Part shown: positions 8,970 to 18,537 of the stretch, in pieces
How the letters are laid out: each line of letters opens with the position of its first letter
Position numbering within the stretch: the stretch's first letter is position 1
DNA from: Balneatrix alpica DSM 16621
Lineage (GTDB): Bacteria; Pseudomonadota; Gammaproteobacteria; Pseudomonadales; Balneatricaceae
DNA length: 64,000 bases
Direction of reading: 5' to 3'
Assembly: GCF_000619885.1 (NCBI RefSeq)
Contig: NZ_KK211041.1
Location: 326,900 to 390,899 of the forward strand
Notes under the pieces: model-generated
Databases searched by the model: none
What the model was told of the DNA's origin: nothing
Seen by the model: the letters and a program-made list of their open reading frames with translations, nothing else
Made by a program: the position numbers and the translations under genes

Positions 8970-9961
8970 TAATATTGAATTGAGGGGTCGGAAAAGCTGG
9001 CCGCCCATTTTTCTAGTATTGACTGGTAGCGCTGAATGAAGTTTTCTTCACACCACTTGCCTTGCTCAATCGCTAGGCGTGTACGCTCCTCCCGGTCATA
9101 GACAACTTGTGTTAGCGAGCAGTCCTGGTTTTTCAAGCTTGGTTGATACACTTCCCCTGCAACGGAGTTGGCATTGTAAATCTCTGGACGATAGATTTTT
9201 TGAAAGGTTTCCATGGTGCTGAGCGTGCTGAATAACTCCAGTGTGCTGTAGTCGTTTAGCAAATCGCCAAAGAAATAAAAGGCGTAAGGTGCGACGCTAT
9301 TGGGCGGCATAAAATAACGCACTTCCATTCCCATTTTTTTGAAATACTGCTCTGTCAAAGAGGACTCATTCGGTAGATATTCAATACCTAAAATAGCGTG
9401 CTGATTACTGGTGCGATGGTAAATCTTATTGTCAGAGACACTCAGGCATATAACCGGCAGTTTTTTGAAATGCTTTTTATAGGTATCTGAGTTGATAAAG
9501 TCTTTAAACATCTTGCCATGTAAATCACCATAGTGCTCCGGCACAGTAAAGTGCTCTTTTCCCTTATTGTGGTTGCGCAATGCAACGCTAAAGTCGTAAT
9601 CGCGCACATAGGAGGAGAAATTATTGCCTACGATGCCTTCAATACGTTTATGGTTCTTGTGATCAATGATGTAGGTTTTTAGCATTTCAATGGTGGGGAA
9701 GGTCTCGCCATTACCCTCTACATCGATATCTACATGGATGATTTCAAGCTCAACGGAGTAGCGGTCTTTACTTGGATTATCCCAATGCGCCAGGCTATTA
9801 AAGCAGTTGTTAATCATGTCGATGGCTCGGCGCAAGTTTTCCTGGCGCTTTTCGCCGCGAGCGAGATTGGCAAAGTTGGTTGTCAGGCGCGTGTTGTCGG
9901 TAGGCTGATAGTGCTCATCAAACCGAATACTCTTAATGGTGTATGTGAAGCCCTTACTCAT
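8969..9961 (-). CDS. mesX: MesX (DUF1852), partner required by methionine synthase MesD
   Basis: A 330-residue protein that begins with the DUF1852 signature FTYTIKSIRFDEHY and continues TRLTTNFANLARG and FNSLAHWDNPSKDRYSVELE. No known catalytic motif or membrane segment is visible. In characterised aerobes this family is required, with oxygen, for MesD to make methionine; it may generate or deliver the methyl group. The ATG at 9961 matches the family N-terminus and is preferred over the upstream TTG at 9979. Its stop overlaps the mesD start (TAATG), implying translational coupling and equal expression. A TTCAAA...TTTGAA dyad lies 21-43 bases upstream (9982-10004). Confidence 0.9.
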   Translation of the reverse strand: MSKGFTYTIKSIRFDEHYQPTDNTRLTTNFANLARGEKRQENLRRAIDMINNCFNSLAHWDNPSKDRYSVELEIIHVDIDVEGNGETFPTIEMLKTYIIDHKNHKRIEGIVGNNFSSYVRDYDFSVALRNHNKGKEHFTVPEHYGDLHGKMFKDFINSDTYKKHFKKLPVICLSVSDNKIYHRTSNQHAILGIEYLPNESSLTEQYFKKMGMEVRYFMPPNSVAPYAFYFFGDLLNDYSTLELFSTLSTMETFQKIYRPEIYNANSVAGEVYQPSLKNQDCSLTQVVYDREERTRLAIEQGKWCEENFIQRYQSILEKWAASFSDPSIQY

Positions 9962-10371
9962 GGTTACTAGGTATCCCAACCTTCAAATTTAATCTGGTTT
10001 TGAAAATGTTGAGGATGTTATACAGGGACTTCATGTATGAGTTAAATTGATTTATTTTTTGTTATTCTTGAATATCTCTCACTTTGTGGTGCTGAGCCAG
10101 TGTAGAGGGGTTGATCTTGGCAGCGGCTATGGCGGTTATCAGTGACGAAGGAGGCTGTCACTCTGATGAGCGGAGGAAGCAAGTGATAAATAATACCGCT
10201 GCGCGCCAGCACAGGCCGAGAGTCAAGGGCAATGGATCGGGTGAACATTGATTGTTTATCAACTCACGATCAGCGAAAATGGCCGCCAATTACGATTCAC
10301 ACAACGGATTTGACCCGCGTAACGTTGCACAAGTGTGTGCAAATCCGCGTACAGGCGAAAAGAATTTATAC
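9962..10371. other. 410-bp intergenic region between mesX and prfC with three dyads
   Basis: This divergent region should hold the promoters of mesXD (minus) and prfC (plus). It contains TTCAAA/TTTGAA (9982-10004) next to mesX, the 15-bp dyad TTGAT-TGTTT-ATCAA at 10248-10262, and TTGCACA-AGTG-TGTGCAA at 10325-10342. The last is 30 bases before the prfC start. The open frames at 10042-10248 (minus) and 10252-10371 (in-frame extension of prfC) have no convincing start site or protein-like sequence. No RNA gene is recognised. Confidence 0.5.
10325..10342. promoter_or_regulatory. Perfect 7-4-7 dyad before prfC
   Basis: TTGCACA, 4 bases, TGTGCAA. It could be a protein-binding operator or a small RNA hairpin in the prfC leader. 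No regulator is recognised from the sequence. Confidence 0.35.
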
Positions 10372-11958
10372 ATGGCAACCCAAGATTTTCTGAATGAAAT
10401 CAACAAGCGCAGGACTTTTGCTATTATCTCGCACCCTGATGCGGGTAAAACAACGATTACTGAAAAGCTGCTGCTGTTCGGACAGATCATCCAAAAAGCA
10501 GGTACGGTAAAAGGCCGTAAAAGCGACCGTCATGCAACCTCGGACTGGATGACGATGGAGCAGGAGCGGGGTATTTCGATTACCTCTTCGGTGATGCAGT
10601 TTCCTTATCGGAATGAAGTCGTCAACCTGCTCGATACCCCCGGACACGAAGACTTTTCCGAAGATACCTACCGCACTCTGACCGCGGTGGATTCTGCGCT
10701 GATGGTGGTGGATGGCGCCAAGGGTGTTGAAGATCGCACCATTAAACTGATGGAAGTCTGCCGTTTACGTGATACGCCGATTTTGTCCTTCGTCAACAAG
10801 ATGGACCGCGATATCCGCGAGCCAATTGAGCTGTTGGATGAAATTGAAACCGTCCTCAATATCGAAGCAGCTCCCATCACCTGGCCTATCGGTATGGGTA
10901 AGCTGTTCCGTGGGGTGTACAACCTCTATAGCGACACTATTCACGTCTTTACCCCTGGTCAGGGTCACACCATTCCTGAGGATATCCAGATTAAAGGGAT
11001 AGAGTCAGATGAGGCCAAGCAGTTCCTTGGTGATCAATGGCAAGAGCTGTTGGATGAGGTGGAGCTAGTGCGAGGCGCCAGCCATACTTTTGATTTGGAA
11101 GCTTACCGGGCTGGTAAGCAAACGCCGGTATTTTTCGGTACCGCCCTGGCTAACTTTGGTGTGCGGGAAATGCTCGATGGTTTCGTCGAGTGGGCCCCGG
11201 CTCCTGCTACCCGTCAGACCGAGCAGCGTCCGGTTGAGGCCAGTGAAGCCAAGTTCTCTGGCTTTGTGTTTAAGATTCAGGCCAACATGGACCCGAAGCA
11301 TCGTGACCGCATTGCCTTTTTGCGAGTCTGCTCCGGGAAGTACACCCAGGGTATGAAGATGCGCCACTGCCGTACAGGTAAAGATGTGCGTATTGCCGAT
11401 GCGGTGACCTTTATTGCGGGTGAGCGTGAAGCGGTGGAAGAGGCCTGGGCCGGAGACATTATCGGCCTGCATAACCATGGCACGATTCAGATCGGTGATA
11501 CCTTTACTGAAGGGGAAGAGCTGAAGTTTACCGGTATTCCGCACTTTGCTCCCGAGCTGTTCCGTCGTGTACGCCTGAAAGATCCGTTAAAGATGAAGCA
11601 ACTGCAAAAAGGCTTGCAGCAGTTGTCGGAAGAGGGCGCAACTCAGGTATTCCAACCGTTAAATAACAATGACTTGATCCTGGGAGCGGTGGGGGTGCTG
11701 CAGTTTGAGGTGGTGGCCTACCGCTTGAAAGATGAATACAAGGTGGAGTGCATTTACGAGCCGGTTAACGTTGCCACGGCCCGCTGGGTTGAGTGCAGTG
11801 ATGCGAAGAAGTTGGAAGACTTTAAGCGTAAGTGTGCCGATAACCTGTCGATTGATGGTGGTGGCTTGCTGACCTATCTGGCACCGACCCGGGTCAATTT
11901 GAGCCTGGCGCAAGAGCGTTATCCGGATGTGCGCTTCCGCGCCACCCGCGAGCATTAA
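10372..11958 (+). CDS. prfC: Peptide chain release factor 3
   Basis: Ribosome-associated GTPase that recycles RF1 and RF2 after termination. From the ATG at 10372 it has 528 residues, close to the 529 of E. coli. The G domain shows SHPDAGKTT (P-loop), the switch region [21 protein letters not shown] (G3) and NKMDRD (G4). Domains II and III follow, with [17 protein letters not shown] typical of RF3. The frame is open 40 codons further upstream but that extension does not resemble RF3. Single gene with a terminator. Confidence 0.96.
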   Translation: MATQDFLNEINKRRTFAIISHPDAGKTTITEKLLLFGQIIQKAGTVKGRKSDRHATSDWMTMEQERGISITSSVMQFPYRNEVVNLLDTPGHEDFSEDTYRTLTAVDSALMVVDGAKGVEDRTIKLMEVCRLRDTPILSFVNKMDRDIREPIELLDEIETVLNIEAAPITWPIGMGKLFRGVYNLYSDTIHVFTPGQGHTIPEDIQIKGIESDEAKQFLGDQWQELLDEVELVRGASHTFDLEAYRAGKQTPVFFGTALANFGVREMLDGFVEWAPAPATRQTEQRPVEASEAKFSGFVFKIQANMDPKHRDRIAFLRVCSGKYTQGMKMRHCRTGKDVRIADAVTFIAGEREAVEEAWAGDIIGLHNHGTIQIGDTFTEGEELKFTGIPHFAPELFRRVRLKDPLKMKQLQKGLQQLSEEGATQVFQPLNNNDLILGAVGVLQFEVVAYRLKDEYKVECIYEPVNVATARWVECSDAKKLEDFKRKCADNLSIDGGGLLTYLAPTRVNLSLAQERYPDVRFRATREH

Positions 11959-11991
11959 GCTCAGTATCCTTCCCCGTCTTCGGCGGGACGC

Positions 11992-12019
11992 AAAGGGCGC
12001 AACGGCGCCCTTTGTTTTT
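11992..12019 (+). terminator. Terminator of prfC
   Basis: AAAGGGCGC, loop AACG and GCGCCCTTT are followed by GTTTTT, 33 bases after the prfC stop. Confidence 0.9.
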
Positions 12020-12162
12020 AATAGCTTTTTGTCAGCAGTTTTGGCCTTGTGTTGCATTGATCTAAATTAGGAAACTTGGCATTTTGCAGCCATACTCAAG
12101 GTCGAGCAAAAATGGATGGCCGAACTTGACAGGATGTCAGGAGCCCAAGCGAGAAGTAGGTT

Positions 12163-13728
12163 ATGAAGAAAAATTTGCCGGTCACCCAGAAGGCGATCCA
12201 GATGCGCCCTGGGCAGGTATTGATTTCTGGAACGGATTTAAAGGGTATTACTACCTACTGCAATCAGGATTTTATTGATATCAGCGGATTCACTGAAGAT
12301 GAGCTGCTGGGGAAGAACCACAACGTGGTGCGCCACCCAGATGTACCGCCAGCGGTATTTGCTGATCTGTGGAATAACCTCAAAGCGGGCCGCCCCTGGA
12401 TGGGGATCGTCAAAAACCGGGCGAAAAGTGGTGACCATTACTGGGTTGATGCCTATGTCACGCCGATTTGGGACAAGGGGCAGGTGGTGGGCTATGAGTC
12501 TGTGCGCCACCCGGCAACGCCGGAGCAGATTGCCCGAGCGGAAACCCTGTATAAGCGTATTGCTGAAGGTAAGGCGCCGATTAAGTGGAGTGAGCGCATC
12601 CCCACGGCCTTTATTAGCCTGGTTTGGGCCGGTGCTGGAGTATTGGCCGGTGCGGGTTTGGGGCAAGGCTTACATGACTCACCCTGGTTATGGCCAGCGG
12701 CTGGAGCCTTGGCTGTGGCGGGGGCGGGGGCTGCACTCTATAACCTGCGCATGGGACTGGGTGAGATGATCGACAGCGCTAAGTCGATTTTTCACAACCC
12801 CTTGGCCAGTTATATGTATTTTGGCCGTGATAATCCGGTAGCTTCAGTGCGCATGGCCCTTTATGCCCTCCATAGTCGTGCACGGACGGTGATCTATCGT
12901 TTGTCTAGCAGTGCAGGCAAAGTCGCTAAAGAGGCGGATCGTTCTCAGGCCCTGGTTAAAGGGGTACAGGAAGACATTCGTCGTCAGCACTATCAGGCGG
13001 ATCAGCTGTCGACGGCGATGCATCAGATGGCAGCTTCTATTGCTGAGGTTGCGCGCCATGCCCGTGACTCTGCCGGGGTGACAGACGAGCTGGGGGGAGA
13101 GTCGGAAAAGGGGCGTAAACTGTTGTTGCGCACCATTGATACGATAGAAGGCCTCAATACTCATGTGCAGCACACCGCGACGGTGGTCGAGCGTTTGGCT
13201 AGTCAGGCGGATGAAATCGGCAACTTTGTTAATGCGATCCGAAGCATCGCTGAGCAGACTAACTTGCTGGCATTGAATGCTGCGATTGAGGCGGCCCGTG
13301 CCGGTGAACAAGGGCGTGGTTTTGCTGTGGTGGCCGACGAGGTGCGCAGTTTGGCGACACGTACCCAAGAGGCAACTCAGCAAATTCAAGAGATTATCGG
13401 CAAACTGCAGCAGGAAGCGGAGCAGGCAGTAGGCGCTATCCAGCAAAGCCGTGAAGGCACCGAGCAAGGGGTGGCCAGTGTTCGTGATGCTGGCGATATG
13501 TTGGCGCGTATTGCCCAGGGCATGGATGATTTGGGGGATCGGGCACAGAATATTGCTGCCGCCGCTGAGCAGCAAAGCCAGGTGGCGGATACGATCAACC
13601 AAAGTGTGGGGGAAATCTCCACTGCTGCAGACCGCATGACTGCCAAGATCAGTGATACCGCTGGGGCGGTGACTCATGTGGCGGATCAGGCGCAGGAACA
13701 GCAGCGTCTGGCTGAACGCATGGGTTAA
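12163..13728 (+). CDS. Methyl-accepting chemotaxis protein with N-terminal PAS domain (Aer-like)
   Basis: Energy or redox taxis receptor. The N-terminal PAS domain (about residues 18-120) contains [30 protein letters not shown] and [17 protein letters not shown], as in Aer, which binds FAD. Two hydrophobic segments lie near residues 150-195, with almost no periplasmic loop. The signalling hairpin tip is the conserved run around [20 protein letters not shown] (about residues 365-385), next to [13 protein letters not shown]. It likely reports respiratory state to CheA. No CheR tether pentapeptide is visible. No clear sigma-28 promoter was found. A bidirectional terminator follows. Confidence 0.92.
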   Translation: MKKNLPVTQKAIQMRPGQVLISGTDLKGITTYCNQDFIDISGFTEDELLGKNHNVVRHPDVPPAVFADLWNNLKAGRPWMGIVKNRAKSGDHYWVDAYVTPIWDKGQVVGYESVRHPATPEQIARAETLYKRIAEGKAPIKWSERIPTAFISLVWAGAGVLAGAGLGQGLHDSPWLWPAAGALAVAGAGAALYNLRMGLGEMIDSAKSIFHNPLASYMYFGRDNPVASVRMALYALHSRARTVIYRLSSSAGKVAKEADRSQALVKGVQEDIRRQHYQADQLSTAMHQMAASIAEVARHARDSAGVTDELGGESEKGRKLLLRTIDTIEGLNTHVQHTATVVERLASQADEIGNFVNAIRSIAEQTNLLALNAAIEAARAGEQGRGFAVVADEVRSLATRTQEATQQIQEIIGKLQQEAEQAVGAIQQSREGTEQGVASVRDAGDMLARIAQGMDDLGDRAQNIAAAAEQQSQVADTINQSVGEISTAADRMTAKISDTAGAVTHVADQAQEQQRLAERMG

Positions 13729-13741
13729 GCAGCCATCTGTA

Positions 13742-13773
13742 AAACAAACCCGGCTTGGGCCGGGTTTGTTTTT
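13742..13773. terminator. Bidirectional terminator between the chemoreceptor and lpxR genes
   Basis: AAACAAACCCGGC, loop TTGG and GCCGGGTTTGTTTTT. It has A and T tracts on both sides, so it can serve both convergent genes. Confidence 0.88.
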
Positions 13774-13791
13774 GCTACGATCAACTAGGCC

Positions 13792-14853
13792 TTAATAGGT
13801 GTAAGACAGCGCCAGCGAACCGTAGCTATGGGCATTGCCCTGTGTCTTAAACTCGCGACTGCGCATTACCCGTGAAAAAGTCAGCTTCAAACTGCCATAG
13901 TTAAGTGCCAAGCCGGCGCTAATATCTCCAACGATATGCTCTTTATCCACCGAGTGGCTGTCGCGGAAGGTGTTGCCATCGAGGAAGATGTTGCGTGCCA
14001 CTAAGCGCCCCTCAGCGGAAACGAACAGATGCCAGCCCCAGCCTTTATCCAGAATGCGACTATCCCAACGCTCTCCGGGTGCACTGTTATCACCTGCCGG
14101 GCGAATAGAGGAGGAGCCAAAGTCAGAGGGCAATCGGTAACCAATGCGGTACTCAAAGCCTGTGCTGGCTTGAGTGAGCACATTACCAAGGGATACACCG
14201 GCGTGGCCGATGAGGTCATGGCTATAGCGTCCCCCCAAGCCATAGCGGAATAAGCGGGCCTTGCGGGTTAGGTGCAGGTTGATGCCCGGTTCGTTATGCA
14301 GTTGGTTATGCCAACCATCAAAGCGTTCAATGCCGCGCAAATCATGGACGATATCCTGTGATTCTTTAGCCAGAGCGGCTGGCCCAACGATGCCCAGGTT
14401 GAGTTCGGCAATATCGAGTAAATTGTCGTGGCGACGCTGATAAGCCAGACCCATATACAGCCAGCCGGCGTAGGGACGGTCGTTAGCAATAATGTCCGTG
14501 GCATAACGATCCCCAGGGGTATACATGGTTTGTGCCAGGGAAATCACCAGGTTGCGCTGTTCCCGTGGTTTGTTGCCATGCAGCAGAGTCAGTTGCTGGT
14601 TGATATTGCGCACCCAGGCAGGTAACTGAGGATCATCTACATAGTTTTGCAGATCAGGCGAAATCCAGGAGGCTTTAATGCCGTTGGTATAGTCCTGGTC
14701 AGTGTTGGTAAAGAGGTCATTATCCAGGTAAAAGTTTGCCGTCCAGTGTGCGCCTGGATCAGCTAAAGGCTGCGGACGAGCAGGCGCATCACTATTGGCT
14801 AACGTGGCCATAGGAAGGCTGAGGAGCAAAACAACAGGAAGCAAAGTACGCAT
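13792..14853 (-). CDS. LpxR-family lipid A 3'-O-deacylase (DUF2219), outer membrane
   Basis: Outer-membrane beta-barrel related to Salmonella LpxR, which removes the 3'-acyloxyacyl chain of lipid A with calcium. A signal peptide (about residues 1-19) precedes the family motif FYLDNDLFTNTDQDYTNG, carrying the Asn-Asp and the TNG residues of the active site. NDRPYAGWLYMGL and the histidine in DGWHNQLHNEPG (candidate catalytic His) follow. The C-terminus LALSYTY ends in an aromatic residue, as in barrel proteins. Length 353. Expected effect: altered endotoxin acylation. Substrate specificity is untested. Confidence 0.85.
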   Translation of the reverse strand: MRTLLPVVLLLSLPMATLANSDAPARPQPLADPGAHWTANFYLDNDLFTNTDQDYTNGIKASWISPDLQNYVDDPQLPAWVRNINQQLTLLHGNKPREQRNLVISLAQTMYTPGDRYATDIIANDRPYAGWLYMGLAYQRRHDNLLDIAELNLGIVGPAALAKESQDIVHDLRGIERFDGWHNQLHNEPGINLHLTRKARLFRYGLGGRYSHDLIGHAGVSLGNVLTQASTGFEYRIGYRLPSDFGSSSIRPAGDNSAPGERWDSRILDKGWGWHLFVSAEGRLVARNIFLDGNTFRDSHSVDKEHIVGDISAGLALNYGSLKLTFSRVMRSREFKTQGNAHSYGSLALSYTY

Positions 14854-14929
14854 GATCAGGACAAGAGGGTATGGGTAACGGAACGGACTATGCTAATGCA
14901 TAGCGGGGCTTTTCCAAAGAGGAAGCTGA

Positions 14930-15715
14930 ATGAGAGTCATCGATAGTCATTGCCATCTGGACTTCACCGAACTGCGACCTTGGCTGCAAACAAGCTTAGC
15001 CCAAGCCAGGGCAGCGGGGGTGGATACCTGGTTGGTGCCTGGCGTCACAGCGGCGACTTGGCAGAGTTTGCTGGAATTTTGCCAGCAGCAGCCAGGAGCC
15101 TATCCCGCGCTGGGTTTGCATCCTTACTTTATTGCTGAACATCGCCCTCAGGATGTGGTGTGGCTGGCGCAGCTATTGAAGCAGCAAGCGCCGCTGGCAG
15201 TCGGGGAGATTGGGCTGGATAAGTGCATCGAGCCGCTACATTGGCAATGGCAGCTGCAACTCTGTGAGCAGCAGTTGCGCCTGGCGGAACAAGCAGGGCT
15301 GCCGGTGATTTTACATGTGCGTAAGGCTCATCAAGAGATGCAGGCATTACTGAAACAGGTGGGTTTTAGCCACGGTGGGATTGTTCATGCCTTTAGTGGC
15401 AGTGCTGAGCAAGCTGAGCCCTATTTGCGTAGGGGGTTTAAATTGGGGGTGGGCGGTGCGTTGACCTACCCCAGAGCACAGCGTTTACATCGTTTGGTAA
15501 AAGCGTTGCCGGATGCCTGGGTATTGGAAACGGATGCGCCTTCCATGCCGCTGATGGGGTATCAAGGGGAGCCTAATTTGCCGCATCGGATCCTGGAGGT
15601 GCTCCAGCATATTGCTCAGTTATGGCAGCTGAGTCCTGAGCAGGCGGCGGCACGCTTAACTGCACAAACCCTGCAGGTGCTACCTGGTTTGGCAGCAGCT
15701 AAAACACCATGTTAA
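14930..15715 (+). CDS. TatD/YjjV-family metal-dependent hydrolase
   Basis: Amidohydrolase-fold metalloenzyme of the TatD family, whose members act as DNases or on D-aminoacyl-tRNA-type substrates. Metal ligands are visible: His7 and His9 in DSHCHLDF, Glu in VGEIGLD, His in LHVRKAH, His in VHAFSGS and Asp in LETDAPSMPL. The 261-residue length and the motif set fit the YjjV subgroup better than TatD proper. It starts 76 bases from the divergent lpxR-like gene. Confidence 0.88.
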   Translation: MRVIDSHCHLDFTELRPWLQTSLAQARAAGVDTWLVPGVTAATWQSLLEFCQQQPGAYPALGLHPYFIAEHRPQDVVWLAQLLKQQAPLAVGEIGLDKCIEPLHWQWQLQLCEQQLRLAEQAGLPVILHVRKAHQEMQALLKQVGFSHGGIVHAFSGSAEQAEPYLRRGFKLGVGGALTYPRAQRLHRLVKALPDAWVLETDAPSMPLMGYQGEPNLPHRILEVLQHIAQLWQLSPEQAAARLTAQTLQVLPGLAAAKTPC

Positions 15716-15839
15716 AGAAGGCTGATCTGTCTCAAGGTACTGATAAAGGATAACTATAGGATACTGGCGTTTTGAGCTGAACATGGCATAGTGACCAGAG
15801 TTTCAGATGAAGTAACTGAACGAGTGTCAAGTAGAAATC

Positions 15840-18464
15840 ATGCCAAAAAGCAACACGCTTACGATAAAGGGATTTATTTTACGCACCTCGCTGTTGTTTT
15901 CGGCGCTGGGCTTTATGGTTATTTTCTGGGCAGCATCAACTGCCTATCAGGCTTCGATCCGCCATAGTGCCGAGCAGGTGGCTCATACCCTGGCGAATAA
16001 CACCTTCCTGACGATGATGCAGGTAATGAGTCAGGGCTGGTCAAAATCCCAGTTAGAACAGCACCTTAGCAGCCTGCAGCGGCAACAGCCGAATGGTTAC
16101 AGCACCCGTATATATGCCAGCCCCACTGCCAGTATTCCGCCGGGTTTAAGCACAGATATCAATGCCCCTGTTGCGACACCAGCAGCGGAGATTCAGCAGG
16201 TGTTCCGCAGTGGGCAGTCCAGCACGCTCGAGCGTGGGGATGAGTTCCTGTACTTCTATCCATTGGTGGCCCAGGCTGACTGTACGACCTGCCATAGCCA
16301 AACAGCGGTGGGGGAAACCCTGGGGGTGATCGAAGTTCGCCAACGTCTGGCGCCCCTGTTAGACCGTGCCAATGCCGACTTGTTGCTCTATTTGTTGGCG
16401 ATAGCGCCCTTCCCGATACTGCTCTCGTTGCTGGTTATCCGTTTTATGGATCGGCGCATTCGGCGTTCGGTGACCTTCCTCGAAGACAGCATTGATAAGG
16501 TCAAAACGGTATCTGATTTGACTCAAATGGAGCTGCGCACCACGCATTTGGGCTTCAAAGAACTCAGCGACATTTTCTGGCGTATCGATAGCCTGACCCG
16601 CAAGATGCGTGAGGTGGCGGTGGATAAGGATCTGCTGGAGTTCGAGATCCGTTTGTTGGAAAAGTTCGTGATTACCTCAGAAGTGGTGCGTGACTGGCGT
16701 GAATATGTCTGCATCCTGCTGCGCGATATCAATCAGGTGATTCATGCCTACACCCTGTTCTCCATCTTTAAGGTCGATGAGGAGATTTTTGACCTGGAAA
16801 TCTTCTGGCTGTATCCGCCCAGTGAGCAGACCAAGCAGATGATGGAGCACAGTGTGCGCCGCAGTCTGCAGCAGGGGACAGCCTTTATCGATACCAGTAA
16901 CTTGAAAGTAGTGCATAACATTGCCAATCGTGATGGGCCCTTGTTGGAGCTGGCGGCAGCAGAGGTTGAGGTACAAACCAAGTCCTTGTTGGTGGAGGCA
17001 CCCAAAATTGGCGGGATTGTCGGTATCGGTGTCCATACTGATATCGTCAAAGACCAAACACGGGTGCTGGTGGTGGAGAGTATTCTCTCCACCCTGTTGA
17101 ATGTGGTGGGCTCGGTGAAAGCGATTTACAAGTACACCAAGGACTTAGAGTACTACGCGACCCGTGATCCCTTGACCCATCTGTATAACCAGCGTCTGTT
17201 TTGGGAGTTGTTGGAGTATGAAGCAGACCGTAGTCAGCGCCATGACTACAAATTTGGTTTGCTGATTATCGACTTTGATAACTTTAAAACCATTAACGAT
17301 AGCCATGGTCATGCTTTTGGTGATCGTTTCTTGCAGGAATTCGCTCAGCGGCTACAGATTGCTTTGCGCCATGGGGATGTATTGGCCCGTTATGGCGGCG
17401 ACGAGTTTGTCATTATTCTGCCGGAGGCGGAACTTGAGCAGGCCAGCATGATTGCCGAGCGAGTCTTGAGCCAGGTGCGGGATATAGTGCTGTTTGCCCC
17501 CAGTGGTGATGAGGTGAAGGCGACGATCTCTATCGGGATGGGCATTTTTCCGGATCATGCGGGCAGTACCCGTGATCTTTTCATGTTTGCCGACAATATG
17601 ATGTACAAGGCCAAATCACTGGGGAAAAACCAAGTGTGCCTGCCGACCTCGGAAGATGTATTGGAAGTGTTCCGTGGCCTGAGTGAAAAGAGTCTGCTGG
17701 TGCAGAAGGCGATTGAAAAGCGTCTGATTATTCCGTACTTCCAGCCTTTGATGAGTATGGCAGATGGTAAGTTGGCGGCGGTGGAGGTGCTTAGTCGTAT
17801 CGACCTGGGGGCCGATGGCATTATGGGGGCCCATGAGTTTATTGAAATAGCAGAGTCACTGGGGGTGATCCATCAGATTGATTACATCGTGATGGACAAG
17901 GCTTTTGCGTTGGCTCAGCAGCAGGCTTATGAAGGGATGCTGTTTATTAACCTTTCTCCTAAATCATTGTTAATCGGAGAGTTTATTTTGCAGGTGAAAA
18001 ATCTGGTGGAGACCTACCAGATTGCCCCTGAGCGTATCGTATTTGAAATCACTGAGCGGGATACGGTGAAGAACCTAAGCCTGCTAGAGAAGTTCATTGC
18101 CAATCTCAAGAGCGTTGGCTTTCAGTTGGCGATAGACGACTTTGGCTCGGGTTTCTCTTCTTTCCACTATCTCAAGCGCTTCCCGATTGATTTCGTCAAG
18201 ATTGAAGGGGAGTTCATCGCCAATGCCATCCATGATGATCGTGATGGCGCTTTTGTCCGCTCGATTGCGGGGCTGGCTCGTGAGCTTGGGGCGAAAACGG
18301 TGGCGGAGTATGTTGAGAGTGCTGAAGTCTTGGCCTATGTGCAGTCGGTAGGGATTGATTTAGCCCAGGGCTATCACATTGGTCGGCCAGGGCCGCAATT
18401 ACCTGCTTGGCGTCAAGCCTTGTTGGAGGCGGAGGAGCCTTTGTCGCTAGGTGACGGGATTTAA
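15840..18464 (+). CDS. Heme-c-binding membrane GGDEF/EAL protein (c-di-GMP turnover)
   Basis: An 874-residue sensor. A membrane segment (about 12-33) and a periplasmic domain (34-180) of the Tll0287/DUF3365 kind carry CTTCH at 148-152, a covalent heme-c site. A second membrane segment (181-202) leads to a GAF-like region (about 260-425), a GGDEF domain (motif 519-523, preceded by the RHGD inhibitory I-site) and an EAL domain with EVL at 649-651. Other EAL catalytic residues are present: NLSPKSLL, EITERD, DDFGSGFSS, VKIEGEF, AEYVE and AQGYHIG. The protein can therefore plausibly both make and break c-di-GMP under control of a periplasmic heme sensing redox state, O2 or NO. Confidence 0.88.
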   Translation: MPKSNTLTIKGFILRTSLLFSALGFMVIFWAASTAYQASIRHSAEQVAHTLANNTFLTMMQVMSQGWSKSQLEQHLSSLQRQQPNGYSTRIYASPTASIPPGLSTDINAPVATPAAEIQQVFRSGQSSTLERGDEFLYFYPLVAQADCTTCHSQTAVGETLGVIEVRQRLAPLLDRANADLLLYLLAIAPFPILLSLLVIRFMDRRIRRSVTFLEDSIDKVKTVSDLTQMELRTTHLGFKELSDIFWRIDSLTRKMREVAVDKDLLEFEIRLLEKFVITSEVVRDWREYVCILLRDINQVIHAYTLFSIFKVDEEIFDLEIFWLYPPSEQTKQMMEHSVRRSLQQGTAFIDTSNLKVVHNIANRDGPLLELAAAEVEVQTKSLLVEAPKIGGIVGIGVHTDIVKDQTRVLVVESILSTLLNVVGSVKAIYKYTKDLEYYATRDPLTHLYNQRLFWELLEYEADRSQRHDYKFGLLIIDFDNFKTINDSHGHAFGDRFLQEFAQRLQIALRHGDVLARYGGDEFVIILPEAELEQASMIAERVLSQVRDIVLFAPSGDEVKATISIGMGIFPDHAGSTRDLFMFADNMMYKAKSLGKNQVCLPTSEDVLEVFRGLSEKSLLVQKAIEKRLIIPYFQPLMSMADGKLAAVEVLSRIDLGADGIMGAHEFIEIAESLGVIHQIDYIVMDKAFALAQQQAYEGMLFINLSPKSLLIGEFILQVKNLVETYQIAPERIVFEITERDTVKNLSLLEKFIANLKSVGFQLAIDDFGSGFSSFHYLKRFPIDFVKIEGEFIANAIHDDRDGAFVRSIAGLARELGAKTVAEYVESAEVLAYVQSVGIDLAQGYHIGRPGPQLPAWRQALLEAEEPLSLGDGI

Positions 18465-18489
18465 GCTTTAAGCGGAGAGAGTGTTATTT

Positions 18490-18522
18490 AATACAAACGG
18501 CGCCTAGGGCGCCGTTTGTATT
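18490..18522. terminator. Symmetric hairpin between convergent GGDEF/EAL and fabY genes
   Basis: A perfect 15-bp stem (AATACAAACGGCGCC / GGCGCCGTTTGTATT) with loop TAG. It is GC-rich at the base of the loop with short A/T ends, so it probably terminates transcription from both sides. Confidence 0.75.
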
Positions 18523-18537
18523 AGGGGGGCAAGAGGG

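Noticed and set aside
10042..10248. 68-codon minus-strand ORF between mesX and prfC
   Set aside because: No ribosome binding site, no recognisable features, and amino acid composition like a random frame.
10248..10262. TTGAT-TGTTT-ATCAA as an FNR box before prfC
   Set aside because: The spacer is five bases rather than four, so it does not fit FNR-family spacing. Kept only as an unexplained dyad.
10252..10371. N-terminal extension of prfC by 40 codons
   Set aside because: The extension is not like RF3, contains a regulatory-looking dyad, and the ATG at 10372 gives the usual RF3 length.
12020..12162. Sigma-28 or sigma-54 promoter for the chemoreceptor gene
   Set aside because: TTGGCATTTTGCA has the wrong GG-GC spacing for sigma-54, and no TAAA/GCCGATAA pair with correct spacing was found.
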